Source of the DNA: Beroe ovata
Taxonomy: Eukaryota > Ctenophora > Nuda > Beroida > Beroidae
Direction of reading: 5' to 3'
Length of the DNA stretch: 64,000 bases
Assembly: GCA_946803715.1 (NCBI GenBank)
Contig: CAMPET010000040.1
Coordinates: 191,901-255,900, forward strand
The translations under genes and the position numbers were made by a program. A model generated the notes under the pieces. That model saw nothing but the letters and a program-made list of their open reading frames with translations, had not been told where the DNA came from and searched no databases. Positions 26,028-39,823 of this stretch are shown one piece after another. How positions within the stretch are numbered: the stretch's first letter is position 1; the number at the start of each line of letters is the position of its first letter.

Positions 26028-26144
26028 ATATTGACGAGTGTCTGCAGAGACCGTGTTCACATGACTGTGTCAACACCCAGGGATCCTACTACTGTTCCTG
26101 TCCACTCGGCATGGAGCTGGACGCTGACGGACATACTTGCAGAC
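26028..26144 (+). CDS. Exon 5: calcium-binding EGF domain
   Basis: This 117-bp symmetric phase 1-1 exon has a TTTCAG acceptor and an AGAC|GTGAGT donor and encodes one complete EGF_CA module. It opens with DIDEC, the D-x-D/N-E calcium motif. The six cysteines follow in the order C-x4-C-x3-C-x8-C-x1-C-x12-C. The beta-hydroxylation-type segment [12 protein letters not shown] carries the conserved N and aromatic pair. Phase 1 boundaries around a single EGF are typical of shuffled animal modules. CCBE1 has a DIDEC module in the same place, before its neck and collagen. This is the most secure coding call of the window. It is the first exon shared by the EMI start and the 24.8-kb start. Confidence 0.95.
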
Positions 26145-26148
26145 GTGA

Positions 26149-26340
26149 GTGTTTGTGTGGTGTTTGTATGGTGTTTGTGTGGTGTTTGTGTAGTGTTTGT
26201 GTAACCGTTTTTGTGGTGTTTGTGTAACCGTTTGTTTGGTGCTTCTATGGTGTTTGTGTAGTGTTTGTGTGGTGTTTGTGTGGTGTTTGTATAGTGTTTG
26301 TGTGGTGTTTGTGTAGTGTTTGTGTGGTGTTTGTGGAACC
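26149..26340. repeat. ~12-bp minisatellite beginning at the EGF donor
   Basis: Units of GTGTTTGTGTGG, with variants GTGTTTGTAT and GTGTTTGTGTAA CCG, run from four bases after the GT donor for about 190 bases. The open frames reading [10 protein letters not shown]-type strings in all forward frames are produced by the repeat and are not protein. Confidence 0.95.
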
Positions 26341-29300
26341 GTTTGTATTCTTTCCCATGTTTGTTATGATTGTGTTTGTGTATTTTGTTGGTGGCTTTGT
26401 TTGTAGAAATGATATCTGTATGTCTCTAGCTACGCTTCACGGACTACAATTATTGTAAGTCTGTCCGTTTGTACAATATGGGTTGCCCTTGTCTCTGATA
26501 GGAGCGGCGGCGTAGTTTCTTTCCGCATTCCGGAACCACTTCATCATTGCTATTACTCAATAATTGATGCTGTGAAACTGATGACTGATGTCACCACTAT
26601 TACAATTCTCTTATTAATCGCGGATTATTTCACCTTCCACCACTTTCCCAAATGAACATTGAACATCATGAAAATATGTCATCTTGAAATGCGACAGTTT
26701 TCAATGCCGCATATTTCAATGCCACCAGATGCCCTATATCTAAGTATGCCGTTACTGCTAATGTGAAGGTGGCATACAGCCACTCTGATCACTCCATACG
26801 GTGAGGAATAATTCTGTTATAAAATTTCATGCGCATAATTCTATCTACTTAAATCACAGGATGTAATAGGTGGCTTAGAGTTTGGGGGAGGTTCCGAGTA
26901 ATCTTTCAGTAAACACGGAATTTTGCTTTCTAGGCCCAAAGATTTTCCCAATATGTGAAACCATGTTTGATAACTACAAAAGTTCAAAACTCACAATACA
27001 TATTATTCACTGATCACACATTATAGTAGTAGATCTAATCACTGGAAATAGATTTAATGGTTCGGCCATCTGTGAAATTACCCATTGTCATCTGTGAAAT
27101 TACCCACTGTAACAAGTTCGTCTGGAGACTTGGTATACGACTTCTCGCTGTCTGAGGGTATTTTCTCTGTCCATTGGTTTTACCAATTATTTCACCCACT
27201 CACACTGTAGAGTAATGACCCTAGAGTCAACAGTGGTCTTTGTGATGTCAGGTGTAATCTTAGACCACTCTTTCCTTCCGAACAATGGTTTTATGACAGC
27301 AGTCGCTCATGAGTAATTACTTTTGAATAACGGTTAGATTGGCTAGTAACGAATGTCTAATAACACTGTGATAGGGGGTGCCATTATGTCATGCACCAAA
27401 GTTATAAGTGTATTCGGAAATTGTAGATAATAGACATTGATACATTTCCAATGCACACTCATGTCCGTCATTGAGTTACTATTTCGCGGTTTTGTTTCCC
27501 TCCACATTTTGTTGCTATAAATAACCCTTGCCTTTCCGAACCCTTGCCTTTCTGAAACAGTTTATGCTTCACTTTACATCACAGGACGATGAAACTATAT
27601 AGTGAGGCAGAACGACACTTCGGTCCATTCTGAAGATTTACCCTAAGTTTTACCCTGAAATAACCGCGATTTCCATGTACATTTTGTGGTTTGTGGTTCG
27701 AACTTCCTTTTCTGCTCGTATCTCTCCTGCCGAAGTCCTCCTCGCTTGTCACTTCCATTGCGGTCGTGAAAATGTATTTGAGATATGATGTATCCTAGGG
27801 TAATGACCTGCGGTTTCCTTGACAACACCCACATTCACATTTGCACGTTAGATGTCTTGTTACATCACAATTGATACGATAAAAGATGCGATGTTTCACT
27901 ATGTTATGATACAAGCCGAAAATGTCAAGGTCTATGACTTGATATCAGGCGCAATATTCTCCTAATTATAGACAAATTAATACCATGGCGATTGATGATC
28001 TGATATGCAGCTGATCTTGTGACCCGCCTGTAATTCTGTGTTGACCATGTTATTGATCATAATTACTGCGCAAATACGATTTTGTATGCCAAACATCCAA
28101 TCAGGATAGCGAATTATATTGCCAAAGAACATATTGACTTTTGGCATTGAATCAGTCTGAGTTTTTCCTGCAAGAGATATATACCTAGGTCCTTCCCACG
28201 CGTATGATAGCAAGAACTGAGAAGTACGAAAGTATTCCTACCTTTGTAAGGAATATTTCACAAAACATGAAACTTTGCCTTTTTCAAGTTCATTCCTTTG
28301 TTCTAACACTCTCTCACATCTCAATAACAATGAATTTCATATTAGTGTTCACTGTTCATCAAGCAGAAGATTCCGGGCGTGATTCATTGTCTGCTATAAC
28401 AGACAACAGTAGCATGAAAATCATAGGTACTCTATTTTAGGACACAGTAAAAGATATTTACAGTCTGTAATTCATAGTATCTCAGTGTTAATAAGATATT
28501 GTAGGGATGATAAATCACCTGCTAATCACAGCGTGTCTGTGTTGCATTCCTTCCTTTTCGGGTGATTGTAAATTTGTGATCTCCTCAATTCATCAGGAAT
28601 TCTGTTCTAGTACTTAACAAGATTGATTTAATCCTCTTTGGTACTTCATTTGATCTGTGGCTTCTTTGATCTTATTCCAAGGTACTCAATCGGTCTTCAT
28701 TGTTGGCTATTTTTGGACCGAAATTTGCCGAGTGTTCTCTCCTTTTACCCCCCAAAAATTATTCCAAATCCGATCAAAGATCAACCATATGAGTGTGATC
28801 ATTGCGTCTGTGTGAGTCTCTGGAGTCAACCTTTACTCAGGTAGTCTGGTGGTGGAGCCATCCCCCTGGGGATTGGAATCTTGGAATCAAATTACCAGTG
28901 GTCAGAAATAACACTTATTCTGGTTACGTAACCAATAACCATGGCTGGTTTTCATGTTATTGTCAGGGCATCTTTTGTCAGGGCATCTTTTGACAAAATA
29001 TGACAGGTATAATACTATTAATAAGACTTAGCTAACAAAAGAATCCAATTATTATGGGGAATCACTGGATCCGATACGCCTTGCCAAACCCACTGTAATT
29101 CTTCGTCACGTTTTCCCTTACACATGGGTCATGCTAGGATTGCTGAATGATAAATCCCCGCATATTTGTCATATGATGATTATTAATTCCATCTTGATGA
29201 TAATCCAGTACAGAATTTATGAAGGAGTAAATTTGGTGAAGGAGCAATGCCTACTATCTGCAATCAATATTGTGTTTAGGAATAGGGTTGTATTCCGAAT

Positions 29301-29693
29301 TCCGAAACGCAAGAGACATAGATTGAGCTCAATTCAGACTAAAGGAAATCTATTCATTGAGTAGTGAGAACCTATTTCTCAGCCACAAATCAATGGGTAC
29401 CCGAATCAAAATCTAGGGTGATTCGGTCATACACTACAATAATTTTTGCAGTCCTCTAACTTTTTGCATGTAGTTGCTAATAGTTCTCCATTAGGGAAAT
29501 AGACACAAGGTTACACAATCATATGTTATAGTGCACTCAAATCCAAATGTAGGGCACAATTAATATATCCTTCTTGATTTATGGGCTTGCATGCGTCTGT
29601 GGGTGTACTGTGTGGGTGTACCAAAAGTTTTGTCAAGGCTGGGCATTTTATTGATCCGATTGCGATGATACCAATCACGATAAAATCATGCGT

Positions 29694-29735
29694 GTGTGTG
29701 TGTGTGCGCGTGTGTATGTATGTGTGTGTGTGTCT
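29694..29735. repeat. (GT)n microsatellite
   Basis: An imperfect run of GT with CG and AT interruptions. Ordinary intronic microsatellite. Confidence 0.95.
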
Positions 29736-32551
29736 ATGCGAGAGATTGTTTCAATTTTTGGAGGGAATTATTGACTAAAGAACGTATGGTGACTGGTACA
29801 GGGCAAACATATCTAACTTGTGTAATCAGCCTGCAATTACTTCCCTCTCTCACATGTGTGATCTCTGGCATCTGACCTGTGTGTGACATCTGGTGTCAGG
29901 GACAATTTGCATCCTTGCTGGAGAAGTTGGATGATTCAGTTAAGATGGTTGATCGAGGAGTGAAGATGGAAGTAAAATGTTCTTGAGTATCATACTGAGT
30001 CAGAATTATATTCTTGAGCCAGTTGATCAGAGTTATTGAAGATCGAATATGCTACTTTCCAAGATTCGGCTTGAACTTCCGATGGTATGAAATGTCCAGG
30101 AAATCCAGTTAAATAGTTGTGTGTCTAGACATAAGAACTAGAGCGGGGACACCCTATTATCGGGGATCGGCTATTATATTGCTGCCCCTGACAGTTTCCA
30201 GGTTACGTAGTTATGCGTGGTTTCCAGGTGAATTATCGAGTAGCATAATAGGGGTTTTGGCACAATTCCATAGTGAACTCGAAATAGGCTAGGAGTCGTG
30301 AAGAGACGGTTTCTTCCATTAGCTTCCTCGTAGTAATGAAGAATCGCAAAAAACCGAAATTCCATAGAACTTACAATCTGAGTCATGATTCCCAATCCAA
30401 TTCGGCACCCGATATAGCACGATTACATATTATATCAGTCGAATTCTCAAAGGGGTTGTTGTGGAACCTGTTTAAATCTCACCCTTGCAGTGTTGATTTA
30501 TATGGGTTCATCACACCCAATCTATGGCTTTAAATTCAATTACCTTCCACCGTTGCGCTAGAGTGAGCTCATGTTATAGACACTGCTGTGGAGCAGATCC
30601 AGGTCACTGGCCGGTGCTTGCAGGAGGGTCGATTTTTCAGAACAAGATCTGAGTGGCATACGAGAAGAAGTTGACGGCTTTTACTCCAAGATATTGTAAA
30701 GAAGCCTAGAGAATATAGTGTGGTAAGAATCTCTTGTAAGGTGCTAAAACATTAGATTATTGCGCGTGTGTGTGCAAATTTTGGTGCCTCTTACAGCAAT
30801 CGATTTACCCGAATGCGTTCTCAAAGTTACAAAACTGACGATCTTGGACTGTTAGTTTTCATCTTTGTCTGTCTGTTCCGAAGTTATAACTTCTGTCTTC
30901 ATATATTAACACTTCAATTCTCAGCGGATTAATGAATCAATTTCATTAGCTAGTTAACACCAATTTGAGGCTTCTTGTGACGTATTTTTGTGGGTTCATC
31001 GGCTGCTACATCACAAAGTGTTGTTCCAAGTCCACAAGGAAACCTAGACCCTAGTGAAAATGGAAAATTGAGTGTCTCAGTTTATTTCAGTACTACCTTT
31101 CTTTTGGAGTAAGTCATTAATTCCGTCCACCATTGTCCATGAGTTCACAAAAAGCTTGTGATCGAAGGTAGGTATATTTGTAGGAGAACTTCACTTGTTT
31201 TGAAGCGCCATAAGTTACATCCAAACCGGCGATTCTATGAAAATAATACCAAATTTTAGTATGCTATTTTTCATCTTCCGATATGGTAAATTATGAATTT
31301 TTGATTTGAGGTGCTGATTGACTTGAGTGTGCTAATTTTAAACAAAGCGATTTCGTGATTCAACCACACCTTCTAAAATATGCATCTTAACCGTGGTAAA
31401 CTTCTCGATCAATTTTTCCGACTTTTGCATTGTGCGGTTTTCCTTCACTCCTCAGATGGACCCCTTGTACATTTATACGACCCTCTGAATATATTTTACA
31501 TCGTTTGACGAAAGAAATATGGGGGATTTTGACAGTAAATCCTTCGGCGTCTAGATTTGTAGACAGCTCTATGTCATTTCAGTGTACCCGTAAATTCTTG
31601 GAATTTTGGTGCAATATACCTCGAGAGAAAGAGGGATTTATGATACCGTCATCAAATGTTTGATGACTGGTAAGTTCACTTTTTATGGGAAGTACTAAAG
31701 AACTAGTTAACTAGCGAGAAACTTTTCAGACTGCTTGTAGCAGGCATTCAGGTATAGTTCAAGCAACTGGATAACGTAAGGATCAATGAAACGATTTAGG
31801 TAGGTAGTAGGTATTGGTCCAAAATTGTGAAAAAATAGGCATTAGATCGATCTTATTGATCAGCTAGATCATTGTTATAATTAATCGTTGACTAGACTAG
31901 AATAGGTACTAATGATATGGCATTATGATAGTCATGAATTATGGAACCATTACTTGGCATGACAATAGGTACGTATACCTATGGTATTGACCTAAGTTTA
32001 ATGCATGGTAATCTAGTCTAAAGCTCTTCAGTATTATCCCATCAAAATCATATGATATTAGAACACAGACTACAAAATAATGATAACCACCAATTTACTC
32101 CCTCCCTCATTCATATATCAATCTCCCGGATTAATTATATAATTACGTAATTACCAAGTCACGTGGGATCACGTGAGCTGAAAATGCTTGTCTCTGACTG
32201 GCTGACTCGATTGAGTGTTTTGCCGAAATCTCGTTTAACTGTCAAGTCGTCAGAGAGGCTGGTTTGAGGAAATTGTTTAATGTCTTCTTAATGTTGGGTT
32301 GTTGGGTATAATATGGAAAGATTGCAGTTCGAATCCGACTGTAATTGCAGGAAGGGATAAAAACGTCGAGCAGTTTTTTGTGCTTGTTTCAGTGATTTTT
32401 ACTGGTTATGATTTGTCTCCTTTTGATATTTCTTGACACTTTGCGAAATAGAGAAATAAGGACCATCTGTAGAACTAATCGTGTTCTATGAACGTTTGTG
32501 TCACACATTGAGATTGTAGAGGCGTGAATAGAGTTGTTCTGCTTACGGTAA

Positions 32552-32715
32552 ACGGACTGTACCGCGACACGGACTGTACCGCGACACTTGATTTTCCGGT
32601 TAGGGTTAGGGTCAGGGTTAGGGTTAGGGTCTGGGTTAGGGTTAGGGTTAGGGTTAGCCTAACTATTGTCGCTCAAAACCTGTCGCGGTACAGTCCGTGT
32701 CGCGGTACAGTCCGT
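32552..32715. repeat. 35-bp perfect inverted repeat around TTAGGG array
   Basis: The left arm 32552-32586 is an exact reverse complement of 32681-32715. Each arm is itself two direct copies of a 17-18 bp word, ACGGACTGTACCGCGACAC. The 94-bp centre is mainly GTTAGGG repeats (see next entry). The word CTGCTTAC occurs at 32539-32546 and again at 32721-32728, flanking the whole unit and compatible with an 8-bp target-site duplication as made by hAT-type transposons. No transposase is encoded, so this would be a non-autonomous (MITE-like) element. Confidence 0.85.
32598..32657. repeat. Interstitial TTAGGG telomere-type array
   Basis: About ten hexamers of GGTTAG with two point variants (GTCAGGG and GTCTGGG). 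TTAGGG is the common animal telomere unit; insects mostly use TTAGG and nematodes TTAGGC. Because it sits between inverted repeats it may be part of an element rather than a healed break. Confidence 0.9.
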
Positions 32716-33874
32716 GAATCCTGCTTACTTTAAATGTCCTAGCTTGTCAATTCTCTCCATTATGGTAAGTGTTTTCTAATTGGAGCTTTCTGCAGACAGC
32801 ATGAGAGATTCATCATCATGAATTTAGTGAATTTGGGAGTTCTGATGTTTATATCCGTTAGTGATAGTCTATCAAATTTCATGATCTACGCCTGGAATTC
32901 TCGTTATGAGTGGGTAATTTTTTGTCGGCAAATAAAGGTTGCTATTCTAGGCACGGATAACTATTTCAAGACACGCGGAAGTTACACAAACACAAGGATA
33001 TATTTTGTTATTAGATTATAAATGTCCACTCACATAAAATTCTGTGCTATGTGGCGTAATATTTCCCCATTATCTTCTAATTCGATTTTTTGTACAACTT
33101 TGTAATGGGATTTGACTGTGATCTCTGGTTCAATGCCTTGTGATTGTACAGTAATCTCCGTTGTGGCATATTTCTGCGCACTTTCGTGGCATTGCCAAGT
33201 TCCGGTATGTGACTGAGCTCCCAGAGCCATTCTGAATCATTTATTCGTGATTCATTTCCCGTTCCTCGTCCTACCAGAAGGGCAGCGCATTTCCTCCATC
33301 ACAGTGTGTGATGTCTACCAGATGTCTACGTATAATACTACCCACACACATTGACTGGATCACGAGTTTCTAATTATAGAACAGACCCCTACTTACCTGC
33401 ACCTGTCTACACAAGTGTGAGACTTCTCATCACATAAACTAAGATATCATTCTCATCAGTCATCATTCTACGGATGGGTTATTCCAAACTTCACACCCCT
33501 GTCATAATAATTTCACCCACTCTCACATAGCTTTGTTAATCCAGTTTCAACCTCACGAGAGATATTTCTAAGCCAGATGTTCTTGTTCTGTCGATCACTG
33601 TGCTGAGCCACTACCTGGATAGAGTATGTGTATAATAATATATTCATACATTGCACAAGCCGTGAGGGAAACTGCGTACTCTGTTTTTGCGATGACTGTA
33701 GCCACCTGTGTTGAGCCTGAACAGTTGTAGGTCAAATTTCAATGACACCTCATTGAGTTATTTCGATGACACCATTTTGGAGAGACAGACACAGACAATA
33801 CATCCACATGATACACCACAACTGCGAACAATAACCCAACATAACTCAATTTATTGCGGATCAGATTCTCTTTA

Positions 33875-33909
33875 CACACACACACACATACACACACACA
33901 CACACACAT
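33875..33909. repeat. (CA)n microsatellite
   Basis: A run of CA with one TACA interruption. Ordinary intronic repeat. Confidence 0.95.
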
Positions 33910-36900
33910 GATAGACATAAGAGCTGCTGTCTTTGTGGTGTGTAGGTTCCAAATTAGATTACATGTTCTGAAATAAAGCGCGCGCACAAGTGCATTCATT
34001 TGGGTATTTTGCCACTATTTCATTGCACCATTTTGTTTGTCTGATGTCTGTGTGGTGATTAGGAAATAATTTTTTCTGTCTTAGATCTTGATTTGGGATA
34101 ATCCATTCGCCCTTCGATGCCCTTCCCTTGAGATTTATCATTTACCAAATGTTTTTTCCACAAGGACGAAAACATGTAATTACATGTGCAATGAACTAAC
34201 CAATTTGAGGCACGATTCACATAACTTTTTCTTGTTACCTCGCTCATTCATCCATGGGTAAGAAATAAAAACCAGAAGATATTTGTTATTTTGAATTGAT
34301 CCGGAATCTATAATTCGTTTACATATTCTATATCCCTCAGTGCAGCAGTCAAAGATATGTCCGTTAATTACTTTCAGTAAAAAAGATGTGCCCCATGTCC
34401 ATTATGCTAGATTGAGATATGCAAATAGTTTGGTCCCATGATTTAACAAATTTAAGTGTGAATTCTTTGCCTATTTATCGGAAGGTAAAGTCATTCTTCC
34501 AATATGTTCTGGTAGGTGTAATATCAAACGTTTGTGACGTTGATATAGCTTTGAATTCTAAATAATTACTTTTCATCACTAGTTCAAATGTCAGGGAGAA
34601 ATTTTAGAACATTATTTTAGAACATTATATAATACTGGTGAAGTTATACTTTGAAGAATGAGTAAAGACCCTAAAGAATTAATGGATATTATGGAAACAT
34701 GAGTGGAGGGAGGGGGTGAACGGAGAGTGGAAGTGGTAAGGAAAGAGTCAACATAGAATATATTAGTGAAGAGTGTTTAGGATGGAATCAGTAGGTACCT
34801 ATTATAGATAGCACAACATGAGACATTTCATACCTATCTCAACATTGATGCAGCTTTGTTCGTATAAACCTTCGACAATTGAGAACTACCTAGTTTTAAT
34901 GTTAGGGATAATTTATTAGCACGTGTCATTAGAATAGAAAACAGATCTGGGTGTTCTCCCTAATTAGCTGCATCTATCTTATTTCGTCAAATTCCAGATA
35001 CTATAGGTAGGTCATGGAGTGACCTATACACAACTTGATGTGTGCGAGCTGGAGAATATGGACGTGATTCCAATCTATGTTATGACTTAAGTTGGGCATG
35101 GAAGTATTCAATTCTTGAGAATATACACCTTGCACAAACAACTTTCATCTCATAGCGAGGTGCTTCAGTAGGTATCATCCTTCAAAGCCATTTGCTTGAA
35201 CAATTCTGTTGAATTTTTGCAGCCGAAGTTGCGAGTATTTCTCTCAAAAACCTATGTCAAAGACCCTATATATTATATGAGAATATATAATATATTTTAT
35301 GCAACTTATGAGTGAAGGGCACGTTTTTCTGGACCATTTATTCCATATTTGGCAAGGGATATCGCTGCTTTATTACTGCTGTGATTGAGATTCATAATGC
35401 AATAACACTATGGTGACATAAAGCTAGATGTTAAATCATGATAAAATGCTTGGTATGTCAGGAAATTCATGATAAAAAGGTCTTCTGGAGAAGAGACTGT
35501 CTAGAGACCTCATGGTCATAATTACAGCTGTTTTTAATGGTACTCTATGATTTAAACCATTGTGATATTCTGATACATCAGCATGACCAATGGTTATTCA
35601 GAAATCAAGATCAGTTCCAATTACTATGGAAGCTTATAAACAGTAAACATACAATGAGTTGAAATTGAACCACACTCTTATTAATCAGTACCACGCCCAG
35701 ACGCCACGCCTTATTCCTGATGTTGATTAATTGGAACTATAACCCTAAGTCATAAACCAAATAAGCTCCTTCTATGATAAAAAATTGCAGCGATAGTAGA
35801 GCTCTGAAGGAAGGCAAATAACCAGAAAATCCCAAGATTCCTAAGATTTAACAGGGCATCATATTATTGCTTGTTATGTTGAAACATTGAATCACAGAAA
35901 TGAATTAGAAGTTGAATGCTCATAGCTCATAAATGATGCTCCTGAGTTGTTTGGATTTCTGCGCGAGGAGATATTAAGAATCACAAAATTCCGATGAAAA
36001 TAGGTCATAAATGGATGATAAGTTTTGATGCCTGACTAATAATTTAGCTTCAGTAATTTGTTGGTTTGTTGGAGGTGCTACTTGAAACAAGACTATTTTG
36101 ACCCCATCTTTGCTTTCCTTCAACCTCGAGCTATGAATTATCTGGACTTATACCAAAATCCTAGAATTCTATCCTTACAAACGTTGATGGAACAAAAAAT
36201 TAAGTAAAATTAACATGCTAGGAGAGTTTTACGTGAGGAGTAGAGCTTTCATGAGTACATTTTCCTGTGCATCATCATCATGTTGATCAATGAGAGAGAG
36301 GTAGCTCATACTGTGGTTTGTCTTGGTTTTGTTCCGGTATTATACAATGTCTGCTCTATCCTGCATTTCTTTGTTTCGCTCTAGATATGTAGGTAGTAAC
36401 TCAGTTTAATCATTTGGTCTTTGAGACTCAGTCAAAAGCATTGATTTTGTTGCTATCATATTATGTAGGTACCTAACATTGAATTTCTCATCAAAGATGC
36501 TCTGCAAACTCTGTTTACTGCATACTCTGTGTCTCCAGATTCACTGTGACGATTATGTATGGAATACCACAAAGTACATATCAAATTTCCACATGGATTA
36601 CCCCAGGACATACTTGAGTAGTTTAGTCTTTTGCTAAGGGATGTGTGCTTGTCAAAACTATGTGCAAAAATATGGTTACTGCATAGTATGTAACAAAGTA
36701 TATTTCATTTGACAAATTATCATACTTGTCTTGAAAGTTGAGAATGCTCACGTCAGAGGTCATGATAATTTGGCATGGAGGCAAGTCCATTCCATCAATG
36801 ACTCTCTCTCTCTCTTCCTCTCAGAAGTCAGACACTTGTCTATTCTCTGAATCTAATTATTCGTCAATTATCCGTGACATAAAATGATATGCTCTCTGTT

Positions 36901-38751
36901 TGAACTTTGAAGTGAAATCAGGCATACATAAGTCAAAATCCTTGAATACTGGATGGATTTTGTTGGTTATTCATTTGCAGTGTGTTATCCTTTTCAAGGG
37001 TGCATTTCACCATTACATTGTCTTCTCTTCTAACAACTTTCATAATGAGAAAACCCCAAAGCTACTAATGATAAAATACAAATACAGAGATGATTAATAG
37101 AGCTTATTTCTTTTGTAGTTGGAGTATAATACATTTAAAACACTCGGTGATAATTAGAGGCTTTGTAGTTTAAACCTCTGAAGCCCATTCGTCCCCGTTA
37201 TTGAGTCTGTCTTCTTTTCTTACTTCGTTGAGTCACCGACAATTTTTGATTGTTTGGTTTACCGTATGGCGCTAAGTGTGCCTGGAGATCATGTTTTAGT
37301 TTGATTCCTATGTACTTTTGGAAGCTGTCTCGATTCCCGATCGAATTTGACCCTATCTTCCTCCCCTGAGGGGGTTCCTGTCTCCGGTCATTTGACTTTG
37401 AATCTCACATCTGAGAGGGAACTGGATTTCTTACAAACTTAGCGATTAGGTATGACATCAAGTTGCATCGTCTTACCAACTACCTAACCAGTCGATAATG
37501 ACTTAATCTGAATATATAATGTCACATGCTAAACTCAAGGAACTTTCCAGACGCTGCTAGACACTACCTAGTAATGCACGTGTCACTATATCATGATTCT
37601 ATTAGCATGTATCTCCACCAAACTTGAGTGGTAGTACAGTTCTTTGAATCTTTGACATGTAACTGTGATAGCCGTGATGGATCTTTAACATTTTACATCA
37701 AGATACATGACGGACTCTGCCAGAATTTCTGTATCACAGTAGTTCGAATTTGATTTTTCTTTTGTTGTGGTATGTGCTCAAGCTCCAGACTTCAGGATTT
37801 AACTTTTCTGTGTTAACGTGAACTATCACTTATTAGTGTTTTCCCTGGTCCCTAGCTTTTCGCTTCATGAGAAGTGAGCAATTATTCTTGCAATTTGCAG
37901 AAGCTCCATCATAGTGTTGCAAAGTGATTGTAATGATGTGTTCACGCCCTTAATATTCTTTTCCCTCTTTTCTCGTTTCGTTTCCTTGAAAATATTATGT
38001 TGCATAAAGTCCCATATAAGGCAAAAGCTTCTCCTAGCTATGATATCTCTGGATAATTTCGTGCAAAACTCTGAAGCAACAACTGGTGATGTATACCAGA
38101 TTGGATACTTTCTAAGCCATAGCGCAAATAAGCCTTATTATGATGTCGTTTTGGGAGACATATCATAGGTAAGTTGCATTTTGCTCAAGGATATTTTGCA
38201 AGTTGTATAGGTATAAGATAAGCATCCAACTTCGATTATATGATAGTCAAAGACAACCATGTCTCAGGAATTGTTGCTGACCTAGTGCAATGTTGCAACG
38301 CACTACGACCTTTCCTTCATCTTTAAATAGCCTTCATCTTTAGATACCTGCCCATCTTTGCCATACTATCTGCCGGCTATTAACCGAGACGCATTAAGAC
38401 ATACCTCCATCTTGATAATTTGCTTCATCTATTTGATATCTAGATATATCTTGTTATTTAAAGATACCGAAAGTCATTAGATGCAGTCAGCTCTGTTTAG
38501 TGTTTATCTCTCTGGAATTATACATAGTGGTTCCAATATAATATCTTGTGGTGACAGTTATTCTGTTCGATTGTCGAGTGTGAGAATTTGGCGAGTTTGT
38601 TATTCAAACAGAGAGGAATGCTATCATGATAGAGTGTCATCTGATGTACCCCGCTGTTTCGTACGGCACTTCTGTCGTTTGTACCATCCATATTTGATCG
38701 ACATAATGTTGTCTACGGTCCTCGTATGATCAATGCTCATACACGAACAGT

Positions 38752-38787
38752 GAACACACGAACACACACACACACACACACACACAC
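38752..38787. repeat. (CA)n microsatellite
   Basis: About 14 CA units in a row after an AACACACGAACACA lead. Ordinary intronic repeat. Confidence 0.95.
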
Positions 38788-39760
38788 CAGATAGATCTGT
38801 TTCATACCAGAGATCATGCTTTTTAATTAAAAAGCTGTCATTCACGACTATTGCCACACCTTATCATGCCATGTACTGCATGCGACACCATGCAATCAAG
38901 CATATTGAGAACTTTATCAATGGATCTTCAACTAGTGATGAATGAGAGTGTGTTGTTCTGAATGAGGAATAGAATAATCCTCATTATTACTTACTGATGA
39001 GATGCACATTCATATCTGTCGCAATACTTATCTCAAGCCTTCAATCTATTCGTCAGGAAATGCAGCAATTCCGTGATGAAAACAAATCGTACTTGGCACA
39101 AAGGACAGTTAATTGGCATCATACGCATCTTTGATATTGCAAATGACTAGGCGTAGCTGCAACAACAAGCGTGATCGCGTTTAATTTAGCCAGTAATTAT
39201 GTCATTAATTAGCCATGATAATTGAGCTCATGATGATTGTTAACGATAATTAATTGTGGGCAGTGCATCACTCTAACTTCAGTCCAGCTTCTACAGACGC
39301 GTGTGATCATTATTGTTGATCGTGGTACGTTTGAGTTGAAGTTTTCTGGGTCAGAGCTTGTGATTTTGTCTTAGGGATGTGGATAATTTACCAACTAATT
39401 ATCAAATTATCTCGTTAATGGTGAACGCGCTTTTTCGGTACCTAATAAAACCGTTACTTTCAAGATAAATCTCTTTTTTGTATCATGACGTTATGGCTAC
39501 CACAAGAGCCTACGTTAAAACCTTGAGTTTCCCAAAAAGTAACTTTGCGAAGGAGCCGACTCTAGTGTTTAAACGTCATTTTTCGGTCGTATCGCCTGAT
39601 TTATCGCCTGATTTGACAGATTTGAGTCACGGGTGAACGGTTGTTAAACTTTACTGCGATAATATGTTATGCAGGGTCTAGCATATCTGCATGCAGAAGC
39701 CTGTTCATCCTTTTGAAGCTCTCACAACTTTCGTGAATACTGATTCCTACAACTTGATTT

Positions 39761-39823
39761 TCCGCCTCCTCAAAATTTTCCGGTGATGACTGATTTTCCG
39801 CCTCCTCAAAAACCACGATTTCC
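39761..39823. repeat. Short direct duplication, 20+ bp
   Basis: TGATTTTCCGCCTCCTCAAA occurs twice about 30 bases apart. A smaller double TATCGCCTGATT lies near 39590-39613. Both look like recent local slippage events. Confidence 0.85.

Noticed and set aside
25794-26458. Several 60-140 codon plus-strand frames around the EGF exon
   Set aside because: They read through minisatellites on both sides (LPSILFSS and [10 protein letters not shown] strings); only 26028-26144 has EGF cysteine spacing and splice sites.
32598-32657. True chromosome end or fusion point
   Set aside because: The array is only ~60 bases, enclosed by inverted repeats, with unrelated intron sequence on both sides.
32524-32733. 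Open frame with RVRVRV repeats
   Set aside because: Translation of the TTAGGG array and its inverted-repeat arms.
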